From: Lachnospiraceae bacterium NK4A179
Lineage (GTDB): Bacteria; Bacillota; Clostridia; Lachnospirales; Lachnospiraceae
DNA length: 55,764 bases
Direction: 5' to 3'
Assembly (NCBI GenBank): GCA_000421045.1
Contig: ATWC01000018.1
Location: 1 to 55,764, forward strand
The translations under genes were made by a program, and so were the position numbers. The number at the start of each line of letters is the position of its first letter. Within the stretch, counting starts at the first letter, position 1. This document shows positions 41,775 through 50,115 of the stretch, one piece after another. The notes below the pieces were generated by a model, which worked only from the letters and a program-made list of their open reading frames with translations, was not told where the DNA came from and did not search any database.

Positions 41775-42251
41775 TCATTTGCGCTTTCTATAATAAACCG
41801 TCCTGGTGAACTTTATTTCATCTCCGCCGGTTTCGCCTGTTTCAAGGTCAAAGAGAGATGTATCAAACTCAGGGAAGAAGACATCACCATCTTCGATCAC
41901 AGTATCTATTTCAGTAATATACATTTTATCTACGAAAGGAATTGCTTCAGCAAATAATCTGTATCCGCCTGCAACATAGGCGTCCCTGTCGCCAATAATA
42001 TCCAAGGCTTCTTCCAATGATCTTGCAGTGGAAACTCCGTCTCCGGTAAAGCTTTTGCTGCCGGAGATGACTATAGTTTCTCTGTTGGGAAGCGGATGTC
42101 CTATTTCTTCATAAGATTTCCGTCCCATGATCACTATATTTCCCGTCGTTAACTCTTTAAACTGCTTTTGCTCGCCTTTAATTCTCCAGGGGATCATTCC
42201 CTGCTTTCCGATAACATTATTCTTTGAACGGGCAACTATCAATCCTATCAT
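41775..42251 (-). CDS. folA: Dihydrofolate reductase
   Basis: A protein of 158 residues. GLIVARSKNNVIGKQGMIPW and RIKGEQKQFKELTTGNIVIM carry the substrate-site Trp and acidic residue; GRKSYEEIGHPLPNRETIVI is the NADPH-binding block; AYVAGGYRLFAEAI contains the Gly-Gly cis-peptide motif and MYITEIDTV follows. It reduces dihydrofolate to tetrahydrofolate with NADPH. CAGGAG precedes the start. It overlaps the VanZ gene by 4 bases (ATGA), so it is translated after it. No thymidylate synthase gene is adjacent. Confidence 0.96.
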   Translation of the reverse strand: MIGLIVARSKNNVIGKQGMIPWRIKGEQKQFKELTTGNIVIMGRKSYEEIGHPLPNRETIVISGSKSFTGDGVSTARSLEEALDIIGDRDAYVAGGYRLFAEAIPFVDKMYITEIDTVIEDGDVFFPEFDTSLFDLETGETGGDEIKFTRTVYYRKRK

Positions 42252-42790
42252 TTTCTGTCTCCTGTACTTGATTTGTTATGTATTAGAAAATAGATCAATG
42301 CACCTATCACAACTCCCGTAGTATTCAGGATAAGGTCATCTATGTCCGTACCGCGATCATAGAACAGCAATTGCGACATTTCTATCAGAAACGAATAAGC
42401 AGCTCCTGCAAGCACTGTCTTTCCAAAATTATTTAATTTCTTAAAACAAACAGGCCAGACAATACCAACCGGAATGAACATGGCAATGTTTCCGATAACA
42501 TTTATCTGCCATCCGTCATACCTTTCCCAAGCGAAAGTAAACGGTTTTAGGCTTAACCAAAGCGGATATATTCTGTCTTTGTCAAAAACAAGAGTTCCGA
42601 TATGTCCGTCCACATGGTGAAGCGGAAAATAAACCACTCTGCTTATGACAATAAGGCATATATATACCATGAGCATTTTCAGCTCATTCTTCAAGGTAGT
42701 CTTTTTATTGATAAAATAAGCAATAACCCTTGATACTATCCATGCTATCGTTATGAATCCAACCATATGTTGGAATGTTATTATGATCAT
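42248..42790 (-). CDS. VanZ-like membrane protein
   Basis: About 180 residues. The ATG at 42790 has CAGGAG about 10 bases upstream; an upstream in-frame ATG at 42832 lacks one. It has about five helices with the VanZ pattern: PLWLSLKPFTFAWERYDGW, NVIGNIAMFIPVGIVWPVCF, AGAAYSFLIEMSQLLFYDRG and TDIDDLILNTTGVVIGALIY. VanZ-family proteins are linked to low-level teicoplanin resistance or envelope functions. It overlaps folA by 4 bases. Confidence 0.93.
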   Translation of the reverse strand: MIIITFQHMVGFITIAWIVSRVIAYFINKKTTLKNELKMLMVYICLIVISRVVYFPLHHVDGHIGTLVFDKDRIYPLWLSLKPFTFAWERYDGWQINVIGNIAMFIPVGIVWPVCFKKLNNFGKTVLAGAAYSFLIEMSQLLFYDRGTDIDDLILNTTGVVIGALIYFLIHNKSSTGDRK

Positions 42791-42843
42791 ATTCTGTTTT
42801 CTCCTGATGCAGATCAATCTCACTTGTAACATATTACAGCGAA

Positions 42844-43530
42844 TTATGCAATCAGGATCGCGGCAATCCCCTTAGCTGAGCGCATTGCAGCATCTTTAAA
42901 ATGATTGCCTTCATTTAATTCATAACTGATATTAAGACCAAGCTTTTGATAATGCTCAAATATCTTTTCAGTATTTTCCTGAACCGTCTTCAGAACCGGA
43001 TTTCTTGTTTTAGCTTCTTTATTCCCAAGTGAAAAATAGATCTTAGACGGTTCACATGTCATACTGTGACCAAGGACATACTCTGTAAACTCAGGAAACC
43101 ACAGTGATCCCGACATTGAAGCCACTCTTTCAAAGCGGTCACACTTATACATGGAATATATTGAAAAAAGGCCTGCAAGCGAATAGCCTGCAATGCCTGT
43201 AAATTCCGGCTTTTCGGAGAGTTTCCTCTCCGTTTCCGGAATGATCTCATTCAGCAACACATTCAGATATTCATCTGCACCGCCGGTGTATGATTTCTCA
43301 CCCGGAATAAAAGACGGTGCAGACCATGGAGTCATATCATTGTTCCAGTCAAGATTTCCTATGGACAAAAGGCTGCAATCCGCACATGAAAGCTCCTTCA
43401 TAGCTTTTACAATGCTTCCTCCGTCATCTGAATAGTTGTTAAAAATGATCAGAGGGCTGCCGGCTTTATCAGCCGGATAAAGTGTAAGCTTTTTTCCGGC
43501 AGCCTCAAAATCAATGCCATGGTCCGTCAT
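42844..43530 (-). CDS. Esterase-family alpha/beta hydrolase (IroE/YbbA-like)
   Basis: A protein of 228 residues without a signal peptide. The nucleophile elbow GIAGYSLAGLFSIYSMY (G-x-S-x-A-G) followed by ASMSGSLWFPEF matches the predicted esterase group that includes siderophore esterases. The catalytic His is probably in NEGNHFKDAAM near the C-terminus. AAAGGAG precedes the start by 9 bases. It lies 15 bases after the DUF3592-like gene and 53 before VanZ, and all run in the same direction. Confidence 0.85.
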   Translation of the reverse strand: MTDHGIDFEAAGKKLTLYPADKAGSPLIIFNNYSDDGGSIVKAMKELSCADCSLLSIGNLDWNNDMTPWSAPSFIPGEKSYTGGADEYLNVLLNEIIPETERKLSEKPEFTGIAGYSLAGLFSIYSMYKCDRFERVASMSGSLWFPEFTEYVLGHSMTCEPSKIYFSLGNKEAKTRNPVLKTVQENTEKIFEHYQKLGLNISYELNEGNHFKDAAMRSAKGIAAILIA

Positions 43531-43545
43531 TTACAATATCTCCTT

Positions 43546-44256
43546 TTATATATACAACATTATGAATATCAGAATTCCGCTGAGAATAAATCCGATGCCG
43601 ATAATATTAGATATTACACCTGAGATTTTTTCTTCCTTTGCTTCATAGAAATTATGCGGATCTGATGGATCCACATTAACAACTCTTTTTTCTCCGACTG
43701 TCAGATCATTCATGGAAGTATATGTGTTATTGCAGATGCGGATAGTTTCATCCTTGAAAAATATTTCATAAGTAGGGCACAAACTTCTGTGACCCCGACG
43801 GAAATGATATGCAATATCTACACAGGTTGCAGTCACCGGAACCGTACAAAGTCTTTTCTTTTTCCTCAAGCGAATGAACCTGCCTGTAACAATGATGATG
43901 CCTGCGATCAGGAAAATAGCAGCAAAAAGATATGGGAGCATTTTTTCCGCTTTGGCGATCACAGTTTCGGCTCCAAATTGATAAATGGCTCCACCGACGA
44001 TACAACCGATACCTGCAACCGGAAATATAAGCGTGATCGGATTAAACGCTTTGTCCTTGATCCCAGCGATAATAAAGACGATCCCAAAACAGAGCAAAAA
44101 CTGTCCAAGGACCATGATTGAAACAGGCACCTTTCCTGTCTTTGCAAAATATATCATCGCTACAATTGACAGCACAAACCAAAACAAAAAGAATATCGAT
44201 AGTAATATCATGCCTATGCCGGTTTTATTTTTTTGTTCCAAAATCATTCCCCCCAT
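43546..44256 (-). CDS. DUF3592-like membrane protein
   Basis: About 236 residues: helices at about 13-36, 46-64, 70-90 and 105-125, then a cytosolic or outer beta domain (VPVTATCVDIAYHFRRGHRS; PTYEIFFKDETIRICNN; VGEKRVVNVDPSDPHNFYE) and a last helix near 213-234. The domain pattern (conversion of a variable into V-P-V-x-A-x-C...; V-x-x-DPxxPxxFYE) resembles DUF3592. The start is unclear: GGGGGGA suits a TTG at 44241 better than the ATGs at 44256 or 44247. Function unknown. Confidence 0.7.
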   Translation of the reverse strand: MGGMILEQKNKTGIGMILLSIFFLFWFVLSIVAMIYFAKTGKVPVSIMVLGQFLLCFGIVFIIAGIKDKAFNPITLIFPVAGIGCIVGGAIYQFGAETVIAKAEKMLPYLFAAIFLIAGIIIVTGRFIRLRKKKRLCTVPVTATCVDIAYHFRRGHRSLCPTYEIFFKDETIRICNNTYTSMNDLTVGEKRVVNVDPSDPHNFYEAKEEKISGVISNIIGIGFILSGILIFIMLYI

Positions 44257-44340
44257 TGGAATTAATGTTTTTTCTTAAAAACTAATATCAACTGAATAAT
44301 CATATCATCTATCTCAGTTTTTATAAATCATACATAAATC

Positions 44341-44368
44341 ACCGCCGGCAATACAGCTTACCGGCGGT
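44341..44368 (-). terminator. GC-rich hairpin after VWA gene
   Basis: ACCGCCGG and CCGGCGGT form a perfect 8-bp stem with a 12-base loop 7 bases after the VWA stop. The T-rich tract after it on the - strand is weak (GATTTATG), so it may be a leaky terminator or mRNA end-stabiliser. Confidence 0.55.
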
Positions 44369-44374
44369 AAAGAA

Positions 44375-45049
44375 TTATGCTCTATGACGTTTCTTATAAT
44401 CTGCCTGGATAGGAGCCAGCATATCATCATTGTCAAATGCCTCTTCCATATCCTCTGCGCTGCTTGAAGCTCTTGCGCAGCTTACCATCTTGGACATTAC
44501 GGTGAAGTTCAGTGCTGTGCCTACGCTATCACATTCATAACGAACCGCCCTGTTGGCTGCAACTCCAAATCTCCCTGCCACTTCTACTGCATCAATATTG
44601 GCTCCGAGGAAAACAAACTCCCAGTGGTTCCTCTTTTTTTTCTTCTCCACCATCCTTTTTACTTTTTCATACGAATACCACCGGCTTGCATTTTCCAATC
44701 CATCAGTGGTAATGATGAACAAAGTCTTCTCCGGCCTTTCTTCCTCCGGCATCTCCTTCTGGATACGGCTGATATGGTGGATCGCTCCTCCTACTGCATC
44801 CAGGAGAGCCGTGCAGCCTCTGACATAGTATTCTTCGTCAGTGATACTCTCTACGTTCTGAATATTCTTCCTGTCATGAAGTATCTCTGTGCGGTCATCG
44901 AAAAGGACTGTGGAGATAATAGCCTCTCCCTTTTCCTTCTTCTGCTTAGCCAGCATCGAGTTGTATCCTCCGATGGTATCCGCTTCAAGTCCTGCCATGG
45001 AACCGCTTCGATCCAAAATGAAAACTATCTCTGTTAAACCCTTCTTCAT
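44375..45049 (-). CDS. VWA domain protein with intact MIDAS
   Basis: A protein of 224 residues that is essentially one von Willebrand A domain. EIVFILDRSGSMAGLEADTI gives the DxSxS metal site, CTALLDAVGGAIHHI the Thr, and LFIITTDGLENAS the Asp. There is no signal peptide, so it is cytosolic. A basic segment (KRMVEKKKKRNHWEF) is prominent. VWA proteins of this size accompany stress or MoxR/Ter-type systems and make Mg2+-dependent protein contacts. It lies 107 bases after the macro-domain gene on the same strand; the two may work together. Confidence 0.9.
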   Translation of the reverse strand: MKKGLTEIVFILDRSGSMAGLEADTIGGYNSMLAKQKKEKGEAIISTVLFDDRTEILHDRKNIQNVESITDEEYYVRGCTALLDAVGGAIHHISRIQKEMPEEERPEKTLFIITTDGLENASRWYSYEKVKRMVEKKKKRNHWEFVFLGANIDAVEVAGRFGVAANRAVRYECDSVGTALNFTVMSKMVSCARASSSAEDMEEAFDNDDMLAPIQADYKKRHRA

Positions 45050-45156
45050 AGTACCTGCCTCTCTTTCTGCCGGTGCCCGGCTGCTTTATCTGTGTTCTGA
45101 GGTAAGTATATGAAAAATAAATATACAAATGGTCGCCTGGGATGCGACATTACCGC

Positions 45157-46308
45157 TCACGCCCCTAACAGCGGCTGTTTATGCTCGAACAGAGCCAGGT
45201 TTATTGTATAGGTATCATATACTCCCTGCTCTATGAAATATTCTATGATCAGATCAAATCGGCTGCTTGGCGATAAAGCATATCCCGCACGTCCAAGCAG
45301 ATCTTTTGTTTCATCAAGACTGAGTTTTAACGCCAGAGCAAATGCTACCGCCGTTATCTTCTTAGGCTGATACTGCGAATTGCTCCTTATCTTTGAAAAG
45401 AGCTTTCTGTCAACGTTTGCACGCTTATATACTTCTGTATCCGTATACCCCTTTTCATCGATAAGTCTAAGAAGGCTCTCCTGCCATGTTTCACTCACAT
45501 TATCAAGCAGATCATTCAGCGATCGACCTGCTCTGTCAGTGCTTGCCATCGCCATGGGCGCTTCCATTATCGGCGCAGCATCATACTCTTCATCACATTC
45601 TTCATCATCCGCAATATCTGCCTTTATGGATGCTGACTTTGCAGAGTCCTTCCGCCCGGAAAGATTAAATGCATCTCTTAATTTACGTCTCCCTCTGCGA
45701 CTCTCACCAATAGGGATACTCCCAACAGAAAACGCTGCAGCAGATGCACCCAGAGTATATTCGGAATCCATTTTCTCTGAAACATAATTCTCATCAATGA
45801 ACGCATCCACGCCTGAGAATATCTTTCCCGAAAGGACAAATGAATCCTCATCAAATACAACAAGAATGATCTCCATATCTGTATCAGTAAGGAACTCACT
45901 GAATACAGTAACTGCGATCTGCAGGGCGTCAGCCTTTGGGAATCCATAGACTCCCGTTGCTATAAGCGGAAATGCAATACTCTCGCATCCCAAATCTTTT
46001 GCCAGACACAGACTGTTCTCATAGCAGCTCTTTACCGCTTCACGCTCTCCATGCTCACCATCAACCCACTCGGGTCCAACAGTATGGATGATATATTTTG
46101 CACTTAAAGCAAAGGCAGGCGTAACTGCTGCCTGCCCGGTTTCTATGTTGCCGATCTTCTGTCTTTCTTTAAGAAGCTCATCCGCTCCTGCAGCCATGTA
46201 AATGGCATAGTCCGTCCCGCTCACATATCTTGGTCTCGGATTTGCCGTATTTACAATGGCATCGGCGGATACCTTTGTTATGTCATTTCTTATGATCCGG
46301 AAAGCCAT
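45157..46308 (-). CDS. Macro domain fused to C-terminal HTH-like domain
   Basis: A protein of 383 residues. The first ~175 are a macro domain that should bind ADP-ribose: ADAIVNTANPRPRYVSGTDY (loop 1, usually NAAN...GGGV), YIIHTVGPEW, SIAFPLIATGVYGFPKADAL (loop 2). The phosphate loop is less glycine-rich than usual. A low-complexity linker (about 180-265) joins a helical C-terminal region of about 110 residues with VYKRANVDRKLFSKIRSNSQ and TAVAFALALKLSLDETKDLL, which looks like a Cro-type HTH followed by helices. It may couple ADP-ribose sensing or removal to nucleic-acid or protein binding. GAGGTGAG precedes the start. Confidence 0.85.
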   Translation of the reverse strand: MAFRIIRNDITKVSADAIVNTANPRPRYVSGTDYAIYMAAGADELLKERQKIGNIETGQAAVTPAFALSAKYIIHTVGPEWVDGEHGEREAVKSCYENSLCLAKDLGCESIAFPLIATGVYGFPKADALQIAVTVFSEFLTDTDMEIILVVFDEDSFVLSGKIFSGVDAFIDENYVSEKMDSEYTLGASAAAFSVGSIPIGESRRGRRKLRDAFNLSGRKDSAKSASIKADIADDEECDEEYDAAPIMEAPMAMASTDRAGRSLNDLLDNVSETWQESLLRLIDEKGYTDTEVYKRANVDRKLFSKIRSNSQYQPKKITAVAFALALKLSLDETKDLLGRAGYALSPSSRFDLIIEYFIEQGVYDTYTINLALFEHKQPLLGA

Positions 46309-46347
46309 AACTCACCTCACATATGCATCAACACTACCACCCGAAAT

Positions 46348-47073
46348 TTATTCGCCAACGTCGGGTTCATTTTCCGCACAGTACATCTGCTCTGCTATAG
46401 CCTGGATATCAAAGCCATCCAGATCCTCGGCAGCCACGGAAAGTGAATATTTTATTCCTATCTCAATATCATACCAGGTAATGAGATCTACATATCCTGT
46501 ATCGTTTATGGAGCGGTAGGTCTTGCCGCTCATGTGTCCCTCTCCCCAGTTTGCAAGTGTCACATCCTCCGGACCGACTGTCCAATCCACATAAAGTCCT
46601 GATATATCAGCATCCTCAGCTGCTCCATACTGAGCTCTGGCGGTGAAGTCCATACCATCAAGTTCATAGCTAAGCTGCACCATTGATCCGAGGTTCGTCT
46701 CGGGATCGCCCAGCTCGTCGCACTTAAGCCATGCCTGAACATTCGCTCCCTCAGGTGCCGTAAAAAGCCTGGGGCAGAGCGTATCAGCCTCCTCTTCGGT
46801 GATCTCTACCCAGGGATTAGCCATTCCAACCTCAGTTACATCCTCTGTCACATCTTCATCCGATGTATCTGCAGGCTCTTCAGTCACATCTTCCGTCGGT
46901 TCAACCGCAGGTGCTTCAGTTACATCCTCCGCAGGCGCAGGAGCAGCTGCAGGCGCTTCATTTCCGCAACCGAATAAAACCGGAACTGCCATTACGGAAG
47001 CAGTTGTCAGTATGGTAAGACTTACTTTTTTGTTTCTCTTTTTCATTTGTTCTTCATAGTTCTCCTTATTCAT
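46348..47073 (-). CDS. Lipoprotein with Asp-Val-Thr-Glu stalk
   Basis: About 241 residues. A basic leader MKKRNKKVSLTILTTA and lipobox VPVLFGCGNE show export and lipidation. An Ala/Pro/acid stalk with repeated DVTE follows to about residue 85, then a domain of about 150 residues (GMANPWVEITEEEADTLCPR; MVQLSYELDGMDFTARAQYG; DVTLANWGEGHMSGKTYRSI) that should be beta-rich and lies outside the cell. The start may be at 47073 or nine codons later; AAGGAG lies between them. The C-terminal domain is not assigned. Confidence 0.78.
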   Translation of the reverse strand: MNKENYEEQMKKRNKKVSLTILTTASVMAVPVLFGCGNEAPAAAPAPAEDVTEAPAVEPTEDVTEEPADTSDEDVTEDVTEVGMANPWVEITEEEADTLCPRLFTAPEGANVQAWLKCDELGDPETNLGSMVQLSYELDGMDFTARAQYGAAEDADISGLYVDWTVGPEDVTLANWGEGHMSGKTYRSINDTGYVDLITWYDIEIGIKYSLSVAAEDLDGFDIQAIAEQMYCAENEPDVGE

Positions 47074-47117
47074 ATTTCGCGGGTTCCAAGATCATAACTC
47101 CACCGGATGATCCTACT

Positions 47118-47723
47118 TTACCGTGATCCTATTATTTCATCAAGCCCTGCGACGGCATCCTCGTATCCTGTAAATACTATCCCCGCAAACCCAAGCTTTT
47201 TGGCACTGAGGACATTTTCCTCAGTGTCATCTATAAACACGCACTCTTCTGCTTTCAGGTCATACCGGCTTAAGAGTAACTTGTAAATCTCCGGATCAGG
47301 CTTTGCGATGCCTTCTTTAAATGAACAAACGATGCCATCGAATCGCTCAATAAATGAAATGCTATCGTAGCACTGCTCGTATCCGGCAGGTGTAAAATTG
47401 GTGATGCAATAAAGCTTATAACCCGCTCCCTTCAAGGCATCTATCCAGCCTTCGGTATAATCATATTTGCCCATAATGCCCGAGCACTCACCGTAGGCTT
47501 TATATAATTCATCAGCGATTTCCGGATCCACACTGATAAAAGCATTCATAACTTCATCATATGTGAGCTTTCCTTTTTCATACTCAGTCCAGTAAGGTGT
47601 CATAACAGAAGCTTTGATGATCCTTTTTATCATAGCTGCATCAAAGCCTTTTTCTGCAAGAAACTCCTTAAACCTGAACGGAGCCAAAACATTACTTATA
47701 TCAAAAACTATATTCTTTATCAT
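47118..47723 (-). CDS. HAD superfamily phosphatase (YihX-like)
   Basis: About 201 residues. Motif I IKNIVFDISNVLAPF has the nucleophile Asp with Ser at the usual second position plus Asn, a variant known in YihX-type HADs. Motif II is LYCITNFTP, motif III Lys in GIAKPDPEIYK, motif IV VFIDDTEENV. A helical cap lies between I and II. It likely dephosphorylates a sugar phosphate or nucleotide. The ATG at 47723 is preferred; a TTG three codons earlier sits close to AGAGG. The 5' region has REP-like and hairpin elements. Confidence 0.9.
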   Translation of the reverse strand: MIKNIVFDISNVLAPFRFKEFLAEKGFDAAMIKRIIKASVMTPYWTEYEKGKLTYDEVMNAFISVDPEIADELYKAYGECSGIMGKYDYTEGWIDALKGAGYKLYCITNFTPAGYEQCYDSISFIERFDGIVCSFKEGIAKPDPEIYKLLLSRYDLKAEECVFIDDTEENVLSAKKLGFAGIVFTGYEDAVAGLDEIIGSR

Positions 47724-47770
47724 ATGGTGCAAGAACCTCTTCTATGTTTTTTACTTTCCTTGTCTTAAAA

Positions 47771-47800
47771 TGAGCCCTTAACCCCGTCCCCAAAGGCTCA
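47771..47800 (-). repeat. REP-like motif copy 1 with flanking inverted repeat
   Basis: TTAACCCCGTCCCCAAAGG (reverse orientation of the motif at 51392 and 53770) is enclosed by TGAGCC (47771-47776) and GGCTCA (47795-47800), forming a small stem. One extra base (AAA for AA) distinguishes it from the other copies. Confidence 0.7.
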
Positions 47801-47835
47801 CAATATCAAAAAGCACCTTAAATCGCAAGATATTT

Positions 47836-47876
47836 TAGGGAACTTTTGGCGCTAAAAATCATCCAAAAGTTCCCTA
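47836..47876. repeat. Perfect 14-bp stem hairpin
   Basis: TAGGGAACTTTTGG and CCAAAAGTTCCCTA enclose a 13-base loop. There is no T-run on either side. The 170-base gap between the CPBP gene end and the HAD start holds this and REP copy 1 only. Confidence 0.75.
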
Positions 47877-47900
47877 TCCAGCTCCCCCCATCGTGAAAGA

Positions 47901-48575
47901 TCAATACTGCAATAACATTATCGACACTCCAAGCAGATTTACTATTATATGGATCGCGATTGGAATACACAGATTCTTTGTCTTTGAATACAGGCCGGAC
48001 ATAATAAAACTGAACATCATATATCCGCTTATATTTATAAACTGGGTTATATCACCACCATATATTCCGGCGTCAATAACATGTTGGAGTCCAAAAAGCA
48101 GAGCTGTTACAAAATGCGCGACCGGCTTAGATTTCGTCTCGATCAGTCCAAATACAGTATAACGATACAGTATTTCCTCTAATACAGGACCAAAAATACA
48201 TGAAAGAAAAACCATTACAGCCGGATTTTTTCTTATCATTCCAAATACTCTTTCAGTATTGGCGTTCTCTTCGGCAACTCCGACAGCTTTAAATAAAATC
48301 GGCTGAATAATATTCTCCATTAATAAATTATCCAGAAGAATTACCATCAAAAGTCCCAACGGAATCAGAAGCAATGTCTTAGGACTTTGTTTAAATGCTT
48401 TGCCTTCTTTCAATATGTCCGGGATCATAATGATCACAACCAGAAACATAAGTACAATATATGCCAGACTCAGAATTCCACCTCCAAAGAATTGCTGAAC
48501 CCCACTCACATAAAGAACCAACATAAAAACACATATAATTCTTTTAAATATATAAAAAGCGCCATGCTCTTTCAT
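47901..48575 (-). CDS. CPBP family intramembrane metalloprotease
   Basis: A polytopic protein of 224 residues, the usual length for the family. Motif 1 is VLEEILYRYTVFGLIE (EExxxR, near 132), motif 2 FGLQHVIDAG, motif 3 PIAIHIIVNLLG. These give the Glu/His metal site of CAAX-protease/Abi proteins. CAGAGG precedes the start by 8 bases. It follows the histidine kinase gene on the same strand; direct repeats right after the kinase stop suggest that the neighbouring response regulator controls it. Confidence 0.92.
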   Translation of the reverse strand: MKEHGAFYIFKRIICVFMLVLYVSGVQQFFGGGILSLAYIVLMFLVVIIMIPDILKEGKAFKQSPKTLLLIPLGLLMVILLDNLLMENIIQPILFKAVGVAEENANTERVFGMIRKNPAVMVFLSCIFGPVLEEILYRYTVFGLIETKSKPVAHFVTALLFGLQHVIDAGIYGGDITQFINISGYMMFSFIMSGLYSKTKNLCIPIAIHIIVNLLGVSIMLLQY

Positions 48576-48649
48576 TTAGATACCTCTGATTCTTAACAAT
48601 TAATCTGCCAAGAATATATCACGGTCGTATTGAATAGAGCATAACGCCA

Positions 48650-48669
48650 TCTTAAATCCGTCTTAAATC
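48650..48669 (-). promoter_or_regulatory. Direct repeat for an OmpR-type regulator
   Basis: On the + strand TCTTAAATC occurs at 48650-48658 and 48661-48669 (GATTTAAGA on the coding strand), 11 bases apart, one helical turn. This is the usual spacing of tandem OmpR/PhoB-family sites. They lie 75 bases before the CPBP start; the -35 region downstream is poor, fitting activation. Confidence 0.55.
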
Positions 48670-50101
48670 ATTTCTGCTTCACAGGAAATCTGATAACGAA
48701 GTTGCTGCCTCCTGACTTTTCATTTTCATAACAAACATTTCCGCCATGTATTTCGACTATTCGCTTCACTATAGCAAGTCCCAGTCCGCTTCCGGAACGT
48801 TCAAATATTCTTTCTGCCCGGTAGAAAGGGGCAAAGATCTTATCGACTTCTTCCTCCGGTATACCTATACCATTATCACCAACTGTAAGGTCTGCCCATT
48901 CACTCTTGTTTCCATCAGTTTCACTTTCTTCTGTAATGTTTAGAGAAACCTTAACTTCTGTTCCCTTTGGATTATACTTTAACGCATTTTCCAAAAGATT
49001 ATCGACTGCTCTTCTGAAAAGTTCACTGTTTAGAATAACATTTATTTCTGTATCAGGAATATCAGAACTCAGAATAAAACCGGCATTTTCAAATCGGGGA
49101 TAAGAATCAGCCAGGATCCGTCTTACCGTCTCGCATATATCCGTTTTCTCAAAAGTCGGCTGATAACCTGCACTTCCAAGTTTTGAATACATAAGCAAAG
49201 ATTTAAGGATCTCATCAGCTTTGACAGAGTTGTTGTTTATCACCTCTAAGAAAGTTCTTTTTTTATCCTCCGGAACATCATCTTTCAAAAGAAGTTCACT
49301 ATATCCCTGCACACTGGCCAGAGGTGTTTTTAAATCGTGTGAAAGTTCCGAAACGAGGAGCATTCTCTTTTGTTCTTCCTCACTTCGTATTTTCTCTTTT
49401 TCCTTCAACTCCCCGGCCAGATGAAGCATAGTTTTTCCAAGCGTATCCAATTCAGACGTCTCACCTTTAGCTTCATTTACATCATACTGACCTTTTGCAA
49501 GTTTAACGGCATCTTGAGAAATACTTTCCAGGGAAGATGTAAACTTTCGGGCAACAGCTTTTGAATAAAAGATAATAAACGTAATGAGTGCGATCCAGTA
49601 AGTCAAAATAATCATCATAAAAGAGACCGCATCCCTTTTATAATCTCGACCTTCGGGATTCAATGTAAGATAGAAAGTGAAGCTTACGGATATCGGATTT
49701 CTGAGTACAAGCCAATATCCATCATTGCCATCTTTATATGCTACGCCATATTCATATCCGTGATCGTTACCGGTGCTTCTTAAAAACTCCGTCCAATCAG
49801 ATGTGTTAAATGTTTTTACCCCTCCGCTTATATCACCGCCTGCAAGATATACCACATTGAGCTTTGAATCTACTATCATGGCGCTTCCGCCGTTTTCGAC
49901 ATAACTTGATAGATCAATCTCCTGCCACGTATCCGCCAGATAATTCTCAGCCAATGTCTGAGTCTCATTTATTCTGACCGTACTTCCCTGAATAAATACG
50001 ATCAGAAATACAGGCAGTAATAAAAAAATAAAGGTCGCAATTATTACACGTAAAAATCTGTGTCTTAAATAACTTCTTGTTGTTCTGATCTTTTTACTCA
50101 T
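48668..50101 (-). CDS. Sensor histidine kinase, HAMP/HisKA type
   Basis: About 477 residues. Helix at about 17-38, outer sensor to about 160, second helix at about 162-182, HAMP, then HisKA with VSELSHDLKTPLASVQGYSE (His near 253). The ATPase domain has N-box DNLLENALKYNPKG, G1 VGDNGIGIPEEEVDKIF, F/G2 YRAERIFERSGSGLGLAIVK. The ATG at 50101 has CGGAG 7 bases upstream. It follows the response regulator by 14 bases and so phosphorylates it. The outer domain is not classified. Confidence 0.95.
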   Translation of the reverse strand: MSKKIRTTRSYLRHRFLRVIIATFIFLLLPVFLIVFIQGSTVRINETQTLAENYLADTWQEIDLSSYVENGGSAMIVDSKLNVVYLAGGDISGGVKTFNTSDWTEFLRSTGNDHGYEYGVAYKDGNDGYWLVLRNPISVSFTFYLTLNPEGRDYKRDAVSFMMIILTYWIALITFIIFYSKAVARKFTSSLESISQDAVKLAKGQYDVNEAKGETSELDTLGKTMLHLAGELKEKEKIRSEEEQKRMLLVSELSHDLKTPLASVQGYSELLLKDDVPEDKKRTFLEVINNNSVKADEILKSLLMYSKLGSAGYQPTFEKTDICETVRRILADSYPRFENAGFILSSDIPDTEINVILNSELFRRAVDNLLENALKYNPKGTEVKVSLNITEESETDGNKSEWADLTVGDNGIGIPEEEVDKIFAPFYRAERIFERSGSGLGLAIVKRIVEIHGGNVCYENEKSGGSNFVIRFPVKQK

Positions 50102-50115
50102 CACTTACTCCGAGT

